Below are positions 6,645 through 15,135 of a stretch of 30,512 bases of DNA, in pieces. Each line of letters begins with the position of its first letter. Position 1 is the first letter of the stretch. Position numbers and translations under genes: made by a program. This DNA is from CAZADA01 sp964483775 (lineage in GTDB: Bacteria > Pseudomonadota > Alphaproteobacteria > Caulobacterales > Maricaulaceae). The DNA lies in NCBI GenBank assembly GCA_964483775.1, contig CAZADA010000022.1, positions 1 to 30,512 of the forward strand. The letters run 5' to 3'. A model generated the notes under the pieces. That model worked only from the letters and a program-made list of their open reading frames with translations, was not told where the DNA came from and did no database searches.

Positions 6645-8410
6645 TGAACACATTGGATCAGTTCCGTTGTCGCGTTGCTCGCGGCGTGTTGTTGGCGTCG
6701 CCGGTGATGTTGGTGATCCTCGTTGCTGTGGCGGGGATCGTGAATCCTGGCGCCATGTGGCTGGCTGGCGGCGTCTTTGGTTTGGCGGCGGTTGGCGCAG
6801 CTGTGATTTGGTGGACGCAACCCAACACGATCGTGGCGCGGATTGCGATTGCGCTGACAATGATCCAATTCCCAATTGTGTTGGTCGGTGTCTTTGCCGG
6901 GCATCCCTGGCAACTCGACATGCACATGTATTTCTTTGCGATGTTGGGACTGACCGCGTTGTTGTGCGACTGGCGGGCGATTGTGGCGGCTGCGGGACTC
7001 ACAGCGCTGCATCACCTGTCCTTAAATTTCTTGGCGCCGTGGTTGGTGTTTCCTGATGGCGCCGATGTGTCGCGTGTGATTGTGCACGCGGCTGCGGTGG
7101 TCGGTGAGGTGGCCGGGCTTGTGGTCATGACGATTTGGATCGAACGCATGACGCATGGGCTGCAACGGAAGATCTCCGAATCCGATCGTCTGCGCCAAGA
7201 GGCTGATGCGGCCAGTGAGGCTAAACTGGACACCATGCGCCGAGCCGAAGATGAACAGGCCCAAGTGCGCGCCAAGGCCGAAGCGGATCGCCAGCTCGTG
7301 CTGACCCGTATGGAAAGTGAGTTTGGCGCCCTCATCGAAAGTGCTGCTCAGGGGAACTTCTCTCGCCGCATGGAGACGAAGTTCGACGATTCTGAGTTCA
7401 ATCGAATGTCGGAATCCCTCAATCACCTTTTGTCGTCAGTCCATAATGGGTTGGATGAAGCCGTTGTTGTTCTCAACGCTATTGCTGAACTTGACCTTTC
7501 GAAGCGAATTGGTCGGGATTATCACGGCGCCTTTGGTGATCTGAAGAACTCGACCAACGGCACAGCCGACAGACTTTCCGACATTGCGAGCCGTATCCAT
7601 GGCGTCGTGAGCGGCCTGCAGCGGGTGATGGATGAGTTGTTGGGCGGCGCTGACGATCTGGCGGACCGCACCACCAAGCAGGCGGCGACCTTGGAGCAGA
7701 CCGCTGCGGCCATGGCCCAGCTGTCGCAGACGGTCCGCGACAATGCGGGGCGGGCCAGCGAGGCGCGCGATGGGGCTGCGACCGCCAACACCACCGCCCA
7801 GCAAGGCGGGGCGATCATGGCCGAAGCCACCGAGGCGATCGATCGCATTGCGGCGTCTTCGGGGAAAATCGCCGACATTATCGGGTTGATCGACTCCATT
7901 GCCTTCCAGACCAACCTCCTGGCGTTGAACGCCAGCGTTGAGGCTGCACGGGCTGGCGAGGCCGGCAAGGGGTTTGCTGTTGTGGCGTCCGAGGTCCGCC
8001 GTCTAGCCCAGTCGGCCGCAGAGGCGAGCCAGGAAGTGCGGGCGTTGATCGATCGCTCGGCCCATGAGGTCGCTTCTGGTGTCGACTTGGTGGCCAAAGC
8101 CGCCGCTTCGCTCCAATCCATTGCTGGTATTGTGGCGAGCAATGAAGATGTCATGAGCCAGATCGCTCGCGAGAGCGAGGAGCAGGCGATGTCTTTGCAG
8201 GAAGTTGACGCCGCCGTGCGCGCGCTTGACGATATGACGCAACACAACTCGGCGCTGGTGGAGCAAACCCACCAGGCGCTGACCAAAGCCGGCTCGCGTG
8301 TCGCCGAGCTTGATAAGGTTGTGGCGTCGTTCCGGTTGGCTGACTCTTCGGATGACACCGCGGCGATCACCGATGACGCCAGCACGACCGATACGGCGCG
8401 TGCGGCCTAA
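6644..8410 (+). CDS. Methyl-accepting chemotaxis protein with multi-pass membrane sensor
   Basis: A 588-residue chemoreceptor. The N-terminus has about six membrane helices between residues 15 and 166 and no large periplasmic sensing domain, so sensing is probably within the membrane. That part contains histidines H87, H94, H123, H124 and H148, including the motif LHHLSLNFL. A coiled coil (about 172-225) and HAMP-like segments (about 226-330) follow. Next is the signalling hairpin, with its conserved tip at IIGLIDSIAFQTNLLALNAS (412-431) and GEAGKGFAVVASEVRRLAQ (438-456). It would signal through CheA/CheW. No cytochemoreceptor adaptor, CheA or CheR/CheB gene is in the window. The C-terminus has no obvious CheR-docking pentapeptide. 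It is translationally coupled to the small membrane protein before it. Confidence 0.93.
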   Translation: MNTLDQFRCRVARGVLLASPVMLVILVAVAGIVNPGAMWLAGGVFGLAAVGAAVIWWTQPNTIVARIAIALTMIQFPIVLVGVFAGHPWQLDMHMYFFAMLGLTALLCDWRAIVAAAGLTALHHLSLNFLAPWLVFPDGADVSRVIVHAAAVVGEVAGLVVMTIWIERMTHGLQRKISESDRLRQEADAASEAKLDTMRRAEDEQAQVRAKAEADRQLVLTRMESEFGALIESAAQGNFSRRMETKFDDSEFNRMSESLNHLLSSVHNGLDEAVVVLNAIAELDLSKRIGRDYHGAFGDLKNSTNGTADRLSDIASRIHGVVSGLQRVMDELLGGADDLADRTTKQAATLEQTAAAMAQLSQTVRDNAGRASEARDGAATANTTAQQGGAIMAEATEAIDRIAASSGKIADIIGLIDSIAFQTNLLALNASVEAARAGEAGKGFAVVASEVRRLAQSAAEASQEVRALIDRSAHEVASGVDLVAKAAASLQSIAGIVASNEDVMSQIARESEEQAMSLQEVDAAVRALDDMTQHNSALVEQTHQALTKAGSRVAELDKVVASFRLADSSDDTAAITDDASTTDTARAA

Positions 8411-8555
8411 GGGCCTGTGTGGCTGCTTTGACGACCTGATTGAATTGCGCGCACGGCTCGACAGTCGGCGCGCTTGGGCTTACCTCCCGTGAATACCTGC
8501 CCCATGGGCGGAAACACGGAGCCGGCGCGCAGAGGCCGGCCGCGGAGGAACCAAC

Positions 8556-9695
8556 ATGAAAATCGGCGTGCCTGCGGAGATCAAAGCCAACGAGCATCGC
8601 ATCGGCCTGACCCCCGCTGCTGTGCGGGAGTATGTGTCGCGGGGGCATGAGGTGTTGGTGCAAACCGACGGCGGCGTCGGCGCGGGCTATTCAGATGCCG
8701 ACTATGAGCGGGTGGGCGCGCGCATCGCGCCCGACGCCGAGGCGGTGTTCGCCGACGCTCAGATGATCGTGAAAGTCAAAGAGCCCCAGGCTGAGGAGTA
8801 CGCCAAGCTTCGGGCGGACCACATCGTGTTCACATATCTGCACCTTGCGCCGGATCCGGCTCAGACTCAGGGGCTCGTTGAGTCTGGGTGCACCGCCATC
8901 GCCTATGAAACCGTGACGGATGTGAAAGGCGGGCTGCCGCTTTTGGCGCCGATGAGCGAGGTGGCGGGGCGGATCGCCATCTTTGCGGCCGGTGAGACTC
9001 TGCTGAAGCACAATGGCGGCATGGGCATGTTGTTGTCCGGCGTGCCCGGCGTGCATCCGGCGCGGGTTTGCGTGTTGGGCGGCGGCGTTGTCGGGTTGAA
9101 CGCCGCGCGCATGGCCAAGGGGCTCAATGCATCGGTCGTGGTGCTTGAACGCTCGATCGATCGTATGCGCGAAATCGACGACATTTTCCTGGGCGAAGTG
9201 CGCACCCGCTACTCGACGATCGACTCGGTCGAAGAGGAAGTGCTGGGCGCTGACGTGGTGATCGGAGCCGTGCTCACGGCGGGCGCCTCAGCGCCGAAGC
9301 TGGTTCGGCGGGATATGTTGGCGCGCATGAAGAACGGCTCGGTGATGGTGGACGTGTCCATTGATCAAGGTGGGTGCTTTGAAACCAGCCGTCCGACAAC
9401 GCACGCTGCGCCGACGTTTGAGGTGGACGGCGTGGTTCACTATTGCGTGGCCAATATGCCGGGCGCTGCGCCGCGGACCAGTTCTGAGGCGCTGAACAAT
9501 GCAACATTGCCGTTTGGGCTGAAGCTTGCGGACCAGGGACTGGATGCGCTGCGGTCTGACATTCACTTGGCGCGCGGTCTGAACGTGCACGCAGGCGCGG
9601 TGACGTACCCCGCGGTGGCGGAGGCGCTGGGCTGCGCGTTGGCTGATCCTTTCGGCGTGTGGGGTTCGGATGCGCGTACGCCGGTCGGCGCCTAA
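8556..9695 (+). CDS. ald: Alanine dehydrogenase
   Basis: A 379-residue NAD-dependent enzyme that interconverts L-alanine with pyruvate and ammonia. It starts MKIGVPAEIKANEHRIGLTP, typical of the family. R15, K75 (IVKVKEP), H96 (YLHLAPD) and D270 (VSIDQGG) stand at the exact positions of the known substrate and catalytic residues. The Rossmann loop is VLGGGVVGLNAA (173-184). Length is normal for a hexameric Ald. GAGGAA at 8546-8551 provides the ribosome-binding site. It stands alone: 145 bases separate it from the chemoreceptor gene, and its stop overlaps by four bases the stop of the convergent channel gene. The closest alternative, the transhydrogenase alpha subunit, lacks this length and these residues. 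Confidence 0.97.
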   Translation: MKIGVPAEIKANEHRIGLTPAAVREYVSRGHEVLVQTDGGVGAGYSDADYERVGARIAPDAEAVFADAQMIVKVKEPQAEEYAKLRADHIVFTYLHLAPDPAQTQGLVESGCTAIAYETVTDVKGGLPLLAPMSEVAGRIAIFAAGETLLKHNGGMGMLLSGVPGVHPARVCVLGGGVVGLNAARMAKGLNASVVVLERSIDRMREIDDIFLGEVRTRYSTIDSVEEEVLGADVVIGAVLTAGASAPKLVRRDMLARMKNGSVMVDVSIDQGGCFETSRPTTHAAPTFEVDGVVHYCVANMPGAAPRTSSEALNNATLPFGLKLADQGLDALRSDIHLARGLNVHAGAVTYPAVAEALGCALADPFGVWGSDARTPVGA

Positions 9696-10423
9696 GGCGT
9701 TGCTGGCTCGTTGGTTTTCGGCAGTGGGGTGAGCCAATTGACGATGGCCGAAAACGGCCAGATTAAGCCCAAAAGGGCGCCGGCAAACGGGCCCACCTGC
9801 GTCAACAAGGCCACCGCTCCACCAACGAGACACAGCACAGTGATGATCAGTTGATCGAAAAAGGAGCGCCTGGTGAGCACCAGTTCGGCGTCGGACAGTT
9901 CGAGCGCCGCCGCTCGCCCCAATGCGTGGGCGTACATCGCCGCCAGCAACGCGTTGACACAGGCGAACCCGGCAAAAAAGTAGGCCAGCACATTGGCTGC
10001 ACGTCTGTAGTCGAGCCCGAGCGCCGCCATGCGATCCCAGTCGGCTGTTGATGTGCCGATGATGAACGCGAACAAACTTTCGAATGTAAAGCGCAGCGGA
10101 TACGCCAGGAACAACACCGCCAGCAGCAAGATCGAATTGTAAAAGATGATTCGGGCGTCTGCGATCCCGTATCGCCGGAAGAACACAAAGTGTGTGCTCC
10201 AGATGGTCAGCATGACGGCGAAGCCGGCTGAGATCGGGACGATGCTGATCAGGTGTCCGATCAGACCGTCATAGTCGGACGGGGCCGTCGAGGCGGAGAC
10301 CAACATGCCGAGCGCAATGGCGAAGACGATGTCTGAAAGATTTTCAACGCGGGTCACCGCCCGTCCGCGCCAAGCGAAGATGGGGTCTTGATCCCATTGC
10401 GCCTTAAGTGAATCTCGTAGCAC
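9692..10423 (-). CDS. TMEM175/DUF1211-family potassium channel-like protein
   Basis: A 243-residue membrane protein with about six hydrophobic helices. Near the N-terminus it has RVENLSDIVFAIALGM, a version of the RxxxFSDxVFAIA signature of TMEM175 channels with Leu in place of the usual Phe. Bacterial family members form K+-selective pores lined by hydrophobic residues of this first helix. The frame is open to ATG 10492, but GTG 10423 is preceded at ideal distance by AAGGGGGG (10437-10430) and gives an N-terminus that fits the family better. The gene converges with ald. Upstream lies only the broken DUF5694 remnant in opposite orientation. Ion selectivity cannot be judged from sequence, and the Leu substitution is a reason for caution. 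Confidence 0.78.
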   Translation of the reverse strand: MLRDSLKAQWDQDPIFAWRGRAVTRVENLSDIVFAIALGMLVSASTAPSDYDGLIGHLISIVPISAGFAVMLTIWSTHFVFFRRYGIADARIIFYNSILLLAVLFLAYPLRFTFESLFAFIIGTSTADWDRMAALGLDYRRAANVLAYFFAGFACVNALLAAMYAHALGRAAALELSDAELVLTRRSFFDQLIITVLCLVGGAVALLTQVGPFAGALLGLIWPFSAIVNWLTPLPKTNEPATP

Positions 10424-10429
10424 GCGCGT

Positions 10430-10437
10430 CCCCCCTT
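10430..10437 (-). promoter_or_regulatory. Ribosome-binding site deciding the channel gene start
   Basis: On the minus strand AAGGGGGG ends six bases before GTG 10423. The upstream ATGs at 10492 and 10459 have no comparable site, so the GTG is the better start and the 23 extra residues are probably not translated. Confidence 0.6.
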
Positions 10438-10593
10438 GAACGTTTGAACCAAAGACCATGACAGTTTGCGCCGGCAGGCAGTTGTCTGGCAATCGCTGGC
10501 GGTTTTATCGGGCGGCGCCGGTCGATGAAACCGCGGTGCGTGCTTGGTTTGTGCGTGACCCATCGGGGTTCAGATTGCGCCTGTATGATTTGA

Positions 10594-11111
10594 GGCCGAT
10601 GTGATCAACGTCTGGGATGGAGGCGGGTTTTCGATGTCAATGGCGGCGACTTTCCGATGCTGGGCTGTGTGGATTGTGGTGACGCTCGGATGGACTCTGT
10701 GATGGCGCACGCACAGGCGACGGGCCAAGGCGAGGCCCTCATGGGCCAGTTCGGCGCGTTCGCTGCTGAGCTTGAGGCTGAAATGGCGCGCATCACCCCA
10801 CGGCCTTTGGCCGAAACGCTGATCGAGGTGAATACCGGTATGAGCTCGTCAGCGGCGCCGTATTACACCCTGCACGCCTACGATGTCGGCGAGGATCAGC
10901 CGGCGGCGGAGCTGCAGGCCTAGAACTACATGCGCAACGCGAAGATCTTCTCCAAGCTCTACGACGTCACCGAGCCGGGTGACCGCGCGGTCATCGTGAT
11001 GGCGCGGGCCATAAGCATTGGCTGGAGCATTTGGTTGAGAACACGCCGGGCTTTGTCGTGGGTGATCCTGTTTCCGACTTGGAGCTGGCGGTTTCGGGGC
11101 GTGACGAGTAA
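10594..11111 (+). pseudogene. DUF5694-family protein, broken C-terminal half
   Basis: The open frame starts after a TGA at 10591 and resembles the second half of DUF5694 proteins, a family of unknown function. Recognisable parts are MDSVMAHAQATGQGEAL, the DEQPxAEL-like EDQPAAEL, NYMRNAKIFSKL and VTEPGDRAVIV. Two lesions are visible. A TAG at 10921-10923 stands where the family has Trp (TGG to TAG). A one-base deletion near 10998/10999 breaks the conserved YGAGH: adding one T before 10999 restores Y-G-A-G-H-K-H-W-L-E and the frame to TAA 11109-11111. The N-terminal half is missing, with no candidate in 10424-10593. Part of the frame (10657-10923) could still be translated but would lack the conserved end. 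Confidence 0.85.
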
Positions 11112-11129
11112 GGCGCGCCTTACTCGTCA
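11102..11129. repeat. 28-base perfect palindrome between convergent stops
   Basis: The 28 bases are identical to their own reverse complement, centred on CGCG at 11114-11117. They hold the stop of the broken DUF5694 gene and, on the other strand, the stop of the SnoaL-like gene. Both genes end in the same codons GAC GAG TAA. It could act as a bidirectional RNA hairpin that ends or protects transcripts, although neither side has a U-tract. Confidence 0.6.
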
Positions 11130-11629
11130 AAGTGCAGACCTTCGACGGGGGTTTGGGCGTCCCAAAGCGCCTCCGTGGCGCCGGTGTCGAGGTCGCGAAG
11201 GAAGGTCCACTCACCCTCGTCGGTCTTGGTCATCACCGTTAGGAACCGACCGTAACTGGTATTGAGCACCTCGCCCTCAGCGTCGGTGATGCGCAGCCGG
11301 TACCAACCCACATCGGTGATCATGTCCTCGGTCGCGGATCGCGCGGCCAGGCGGAAGCTGAGTTGGGGCGTTTCAGCGTTCGACGTCATGTTGGCGAACA
11401 TGGGGCTGTACACGCCAAGGATGGCGTCTCGACCGGTGGCCAGAGAGGCTGCATCGCCGCGGACATAGATGGCGTCTTCGGCGTAGGCGGTGGTCACGAG
11501 GGTTTGCGCGTCACGGGCGTTGTAAGCGGCGGCGAAACGTTCGTAGACGGCGTTGGGGTCAGCGCCCTGGGCATGGGCGGCCGCGCCCAGCATCGCCCAC
11601 GCTCCGGCCATCATGATCAGCTGACGCAT
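11120..11629 (-). CDS. Secreted SnoaL/DUF4440-like protein
   Basis: A 169-residue protein with a signal peptide (MRQLIMMAGAWAMLGAAAHA, likely cut after AHA at residue 20) and one NTF2-like alpha+beta cone domain of the SnoaL/DUF4440 type. Support includes an opening helix with YERFAAAYNARDAQTLVTTAYAED, then IYVRGD, GRDAILGVYSPMF, the later strands YGRFLTVMTKTD and the end EWTFLRDLDTGA. Such domains bind small hydrophobic ligands or act as simple hydrolases or isomerases, and no catalytic set is evident. The frame is open far upstream to 12202, but ATG 11629 has GAGGGG eight bases before it and starts the signal peptide. It is the last gene of the minus-strand run after gtrA, with an 83-base gap. 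Confidence 0.85.
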   Translation of the reverse strand: MRQLIMMAGAWAMLGAAAHAQGADPNAVYERFAAAYNARDAQTLVTTAYAEDAIYVRGDAASLATGRDAILGVYSPMFANMTSNAETPQLSFRLAARSATEDMITDVGWYRLRITDAEGEVLNTSYGRFLTVMTKTDEGEWTFLRDLDTGATEALWDAQTPVEGLHFDE

Positions 11630-11712
11630 GTTTGGAACCCCTCGGTGAATTTGTTGACGCTCGACCATAGCACAATTGGCGGTTCGATGGAGGAATGATG
11701 GTGGGGCGCGCG

Positions 11713-12111
11713 TCACTGTCGAGGTGCGGCGAACACCAGCCATCGGCTGAGTGTGAAGTTGAAGACCAACCCGCTTGCGGCGCCGCAGGCTACCGCGATC
11801 ACCGGGTGGGATAGCGCACCAAGATCGGCGGCGACCAACGCAATGGATACGGCCATGTTGACCAAGCCGCCAGCGGCGTTGCTGGCGACGAACTTGGCGT
11901 AGGCGGCAGGCAGGCTCGGCAGGGCGACATTGCGGAACGTGATCAGTCGGTTGAGCACAAAGGTTGTGGTGACCGCCGCGGCGAAGGCGGCCAAGCGCGC
12001 CGCGAGCAGCGGGGCGGCGGCCAAGGCGAGGGTGAAGACGGCGGCGTCCACCACAAAGCCGACCACGCCCACGCCGGCGAACAAGACAAACTCGCGCGAA
12101 AGACTCGCCAT
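11713..12111 (-). CDS. GtrA-family membrane protein
   Basis: A 132-residue protein with four membrane helices. It has the GtrA pattern FVLFAGVGVVGFVVDAAVF at the N-terminus, the loop NRLITFRN after helix 2, KFVASNAAGGLVN at helix 3 and the end FNFTLSRWLVF. GtrA proteins are thought to flip polyprenyl-phosphate-linked sugars across the inner membrane for cell-wall, O-antigen or lipid modification. It starts three bases after the stop of the GtrB-like glycosyltransferase, so the pair is one operon and probably makes (GT2) and flips (GtrA) the same lipid-linked sugar. Confidence 0.93.
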   Translation of the reverse strand: MASLSREFVLFAGVGVVGFVVDAAVFTLALAAAPLLAARLAAFAAAVTTTFVLNRLITFRNVALPSLPAAYAKFVASNAAGGLVNMAVSIALVAADLGALSHPVIAVACGAASGLVFNFTLSRWLVFAAPRQ

Positions 12112-12114
12112 GCG

Positions 12115-13098
12115 TTAGGACCAACGCTGGGGTATCGCCAAAAACGCCATGCGCCTGGCCGCGCGTCGACCGCGGGCGACGCCGTCCAGGATCAATCCGC
12201 ACGCAACGGACAGAAACGCCATGACCATCAGCGCGACCGCAAGGACCCAGGTGGGTTGGCGTGGCACCAAACCGGTTTGAAAATACTCCCAGATGATGGG
12301 AATGCTGAAGGCCGAGGCAAGCACCGCCAGCGTCAATCCAAATAATGAGAAGAACTCTAAGGGGCGCTCATCGCGGATCAATCTGGCGATGAGACGAGAT
12401 ATCTTAAAGCCGTCAACAAAGGATCGAAGCTTGCTGGTTGAGCCTTCGGGGCGTTCTTTGTAGCGCGTTTCCACTTCTTCGATGGCGATGCCGACTTCGG
12501 CGGCATGGACGGTGAACTCAGTTTCGATCTCAAAGCCCTGCGAGGCGGCGGGGAAGCTCTTGGCGAAGCGTCGGGTGAACACGCGGTAGCCAGACAGCAT
12601 GTCTTTGATCGCTATGCCGAAACTGCGCGCGACAATGGTGGTGAGCATCCAATTGCCGAACCGGTGGCCCGGTCGGTACGCTTGGTGGGAGATCTCACGC
12701 CGGGCGCCGATCACCATGTCGAGGTGATTGTCGCACAATCGGGCGATCAGCTCAGGGGCGGCTGCGGCGTCATAGGTGTCATCGCCGTCCACCATCACGA
12801 AAATGTCGGCGTCGATGTCGGCAAGCATGCGCCGCACGACTTGGCCTTTGCCGCGGCGGTGTTCGTGGCGCACGATTGCACCCGCCCGTTGCGCGACGGC
12901 TGTGGTGTTGTCGGTGGACGCATTATCGTAGACGTAGATCGGCGCGTCAGGCAGGGCTTGGCGAAACGCGGCGACGACATCGGCGATCGCCACTTCTTCG
13001 TTGTAGCAAGGGATGATGACGGCCACCCGCGGCGACGCGCTCTGGCCGAGATCGGTCAGGGGCGGGCTGTTTTGGTGGGCGAGGTTTGCGGTCGTCAT
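12115..13098 (-). CDS. GtrB/DPM1-like polyprenyl-phosphate glycosyltransferase (GT2)
   Basis: A 327-residue family 2 glycosyltransferase that would transfer a sugar from a nucleotide donor to undecaprenyl phosphate at the inner membrane. The GT-A domain begins VAVIIPCYNEE (25-35) and has the metal-binding DGDDTY (104-109) and GARREISHQAYRPGHRFGN. It also has the acceptor-side DMLSGYRVFTRRF and a QGFEIETE motif, then KERPEGSTSKL, all typical of the dolichyl-phosphate-mannose-synthase group. Two C-terminal membrane helices follow (FFSLFGLTLAVLASAFSIPI and TWVLAVALMVMAFLSVACG). It lies 34 bases after the uup stop and three bases before gtrA. The GT39 enzyme at 21.2-22.8 kb could use the lipid-linked sugar it makes, but that link is inference. 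Confidence 0.93.
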   Translation of the reverse strand: MTTANLAHQNSPPLTDLGQSASPRVAVIIPCYNEEVAIADVVAAFRQALPDAPIYVYDNASTDNTTAVAQRAGAIVRHEHRRGKGQVVRRMLADIDADIFVMVDGDDTYDAAAAPELIARLCDNHLDMVIGARREISHQAYRPGHRFGNWMLTTIVARSFGIAIKDMLSGYRVFTRRFAKSFPAASQGFEIETEFTVHAAEVGIAIEEVETRYKERPEGSTSKLRSFVDGFKISRLIARLIRDERPLEFFSLFGLTLAVLASAFSIPIIWEYFQTGLVPRQPTWVLAVALMVMAFLSVACGLILDGVARGRRAARRMAFLAIPQRWS

Positions 13099-13132
13099 AC
13101 GCGACCCTATGGCACGGCGAGGCGTTGTGCGC

Positions 13133-14953
13133 CTAGCCCTCGAGTTCTTCGCGCTTCATCTCCAGCTCGAGCCAATGGGTTTCGGCGGCTTCGAGGTCGG
13201 CTTGGGCGGCGGCGAGGGCTTGGCTGGCGGTTTCGAACGCAGCGGGGTCGCGGGTGAAGAGGTCGGGGTCGGCCAATGCGGCCGCATGGCTGGCGATGGC
13301 GGCGGTCAGCTGATCGATCTTCTGGGGCAGTGTTTCCAGAGCGTATTTGTCTTTGTAGCTGAGTTTGCTTGTTGTTTTGGGTTTGGGCGCATCGTTTGCT
13401 TTCTTACGCCCCGGCCCGGCGCTTTCTGGAGCGGTGGTCGAGCCCGCCGTCTGATCCTCAGCGCGTTGGCTGATCATGTCGGTGTAGCCGCCCGCATACT
13501 CGATCCACTGTCCGGTCGGGGTGGGGCCGGCGGGCGCGATCACGCTGGTGACCAGGCGGTTCAGGAAATCGCGGTCGTGGCTGACGAGGATGACCGTGCC
13601 GGCATACGCCGCGAGGGCGTCTTCCAGCAGGTCGAGGGTTTCCAGGTCGAGATCGTTGGTCGGTTCGTCGAGCACCAAAAGATTGGAGGGTTTGGCGAGC
13701 GCGGCGGCAAGCGAGAGGCGGCCGCGCTCACCCCCCGATAGCGCGCTGACGGGGGAGCGGGCCTGTTCGGGGCTGAACGCAAAGTCCTTCAGATACCCCA
13801 TCACATGGCGTTGTTGTCCGCCGACATTGACCATGTCGCCCCTCCCGCCGGTGAGGGTCTCTGTCAGCGTGTCACTGAGTTTGAGGGTGCTGCGCAGTTG
13901 ATCCAGGGCGACAATGTCGAGATTGGTCCCAAGCCGGACGGTTCCTTGGTCCGGCGCCAGCGCGCCTGTCAGCAGCGCCAGAAGGGTGGTCTTGCCGGCG
14001 CCGTTGGGCCCCACAAGTCCGACGCGGTCGCCACGGGCGACCTTCACGCTGAAGTCGGTCACGATCGGACGGTCGAAGGATTTGCTCACCCGGTCGGCTT
14101 CGATGACCAGCTTACCGGACATGGCGCTCTCGGCGGCGTCCAGTTTGGCGACGCCCTGCACCCGTCGACGCTCGCGCTTTTGCCGGCGCAGCTCCGCCAG
14201 TTCGGCCATGCGGCGAACGTTGCGTTTGCGTCGGGCTGTCACGCCGTAGCGCACCCAGTCTTCTTCGGCGGCGATTTTACGGTCGAGCTTGTGAGCGGCG
14301 ACCTCTTCCTCGGTGAACAGCTTGTCACGCCAGGCCTCAAAGTCGGCGAACCCACGGTCGAGGTGGCGCGACTGGCCGCGGTCGACCCACACGGTGCGTT
14401 TGGTGAGCGTCGACAAGAAAGCGCGGTCGTGACTGATCAGCACAAGGGCCGCCCGGCTGCGCGCAAGCGTGGTCTCCAACCATTCGATGACCGCGATGTC
14501 GAGGTGGTTGGTGGGTTCGTCGAGCAACAGCACATCAGGGTCGGGGGCGAGCGCGGCGGCGATGGCGGCGCGGCGGGCTTCGCCGCCTGAGATCAAAGCG
14601 GGGTCTTCTTCGCCGGTGAGCCCGAGCTCGATGAGCAGGGTCTGCGCGCGGTGAAGGTCTTCGGCATGGGCGAGGCCGGCGGCGGCGTAGTCCAGCGTTG
14701 TGGCGAAACCGGCGAAATCCGGTTCTTGTTCCAGATAACGGATGGTGACGCCCGGCTTGACGAAGCGGTCGCCACGATCGGGTTCCACTTTGCCCGCTGC
14801 GATTTTCATCAATGTGGATTTGCCCGAGCCATTGCGCCCCACCACACACAGACGATCGCGTTCGAACACAAACAGCTCGGCTCCCTCAAACAGCGGGGTT
14901 CCGCCAAAGGTCAGGTGAACATCTTGCAGGGACAGGAGCGGTGCGGCGGCCAT
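13133..14953 (-). CDS. uup: ABC-F family ATPase, Uup-like
   Basis: A 606-residue soluble protein with two ABC ATPase domains and no membrane helices. ABC-F proteins act on ribosomes, and Uup is also linked to DNA-transposon precise excision and ribosome assembly. Domain 1 has Walker A GRNGSGKS (39-46), SGGEARR and LLLDEPTNHLD. Domain 2 has GPNGAGKT, LSGGERGR and LVLDEPTNDLD. A charged linker rich in Arg lies between them. The end has a Lys/Pro-rich spacer, then SYKDKYALETLPQKI and a coiled coil, the Uup-type C-terminal domain. The frame is open to ATG 15046, but ATG 14953 (AAAPLLSLQDVHL) matches the family start. Neither has a strong ribosome-binding site. It is 34 bases before the GT2 gene. 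Confidence 0.95.
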   Translation of the reverse strand: MAAAPLLSLQDVHLTFGGTPLFEGAELFVFERDRLCVVGRNGSGKSTLMKIAAGKVEPDRGDRFVKPGVTIRYLEQEPDFAGFATTLDYAAAGLAHAEDLHRAQTLLIELGLTGEEDPALISGGEARRAAIAAALAPDPDVLLLDEPTNHLDIAVIEWLETTLARSRAALVLISHDRAFLSTLTKRTVWVDRGQSRHLDRGFADFEAWRDKLFTEEEVAAHKLDRKIAAEEDWVRYGVTARRKRNVRRMAELAELRRQKRERRRVQGVAKLDAAESAMSGKLVIEADRVSKSFDRPIVTDFSVKVARGDRVGLVGPNGAGKTTLLALLTGALAPDQGTVRLGTNLDIVALDQLRSTLKLSDTLTETLTGGRGDMVNVGGQQRHVMGYLKDFAFSPEQARSPVSALSGGERGRLSLAAALAKPSNLLVLDEPTNDLDLETLDLLEDALAAYAGTVILVSHDRDFLNRLVTSVIAPAGPTPTGQWIEYAGGYTDMISQRAEDQTAGSTTAPESAGPGRKKANDAPKPKTTSKLSYKDKYALETLPQKIDQLTAAIASHAAALADPDLFTRDPAAFETASQALAAAQADLEAAETHWLELEMKREELEG

Positions 14954-15135
14954 CTGCGAGTATCCAGACGTTTGTGAGCGGGTTAGCGAGGATCCAGGAT
15001 CGTTCTCCCCAAGCGTGCGCCGTGGGCGATCCGTTGCCAACGCCATGACTGGCAGTCGCGTGCGCCTTGTTCAAGCGCGCAGGCCGCGTGCTTGGGCCAA
15101 ACGGGGGCGGGATCCATCACGGGTGCTGGGCGCTT

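Noticed and set aside
8411..8555. GCCGGC...GCCGGC hairpin before ald as a terminator or riboswitch
   Set aside because: Each arm is self-palindromic and GC-rich, with no U-tract and no known aptamer; probably chance in this composition.
10657..10923. An intact 88-residue gene
   Set aside because: The match to DUF5694 continues past the TAG and past a frameshift to 11111, so it is part of a pseudogene.
11630..12202. N-terminal extension of the SnoaL-like gene to 12202
   Set aside because: It would overlap all of gtrA in another frame and bury the signal peptide; ATG 11629 with GAGGGG is clearly the start.
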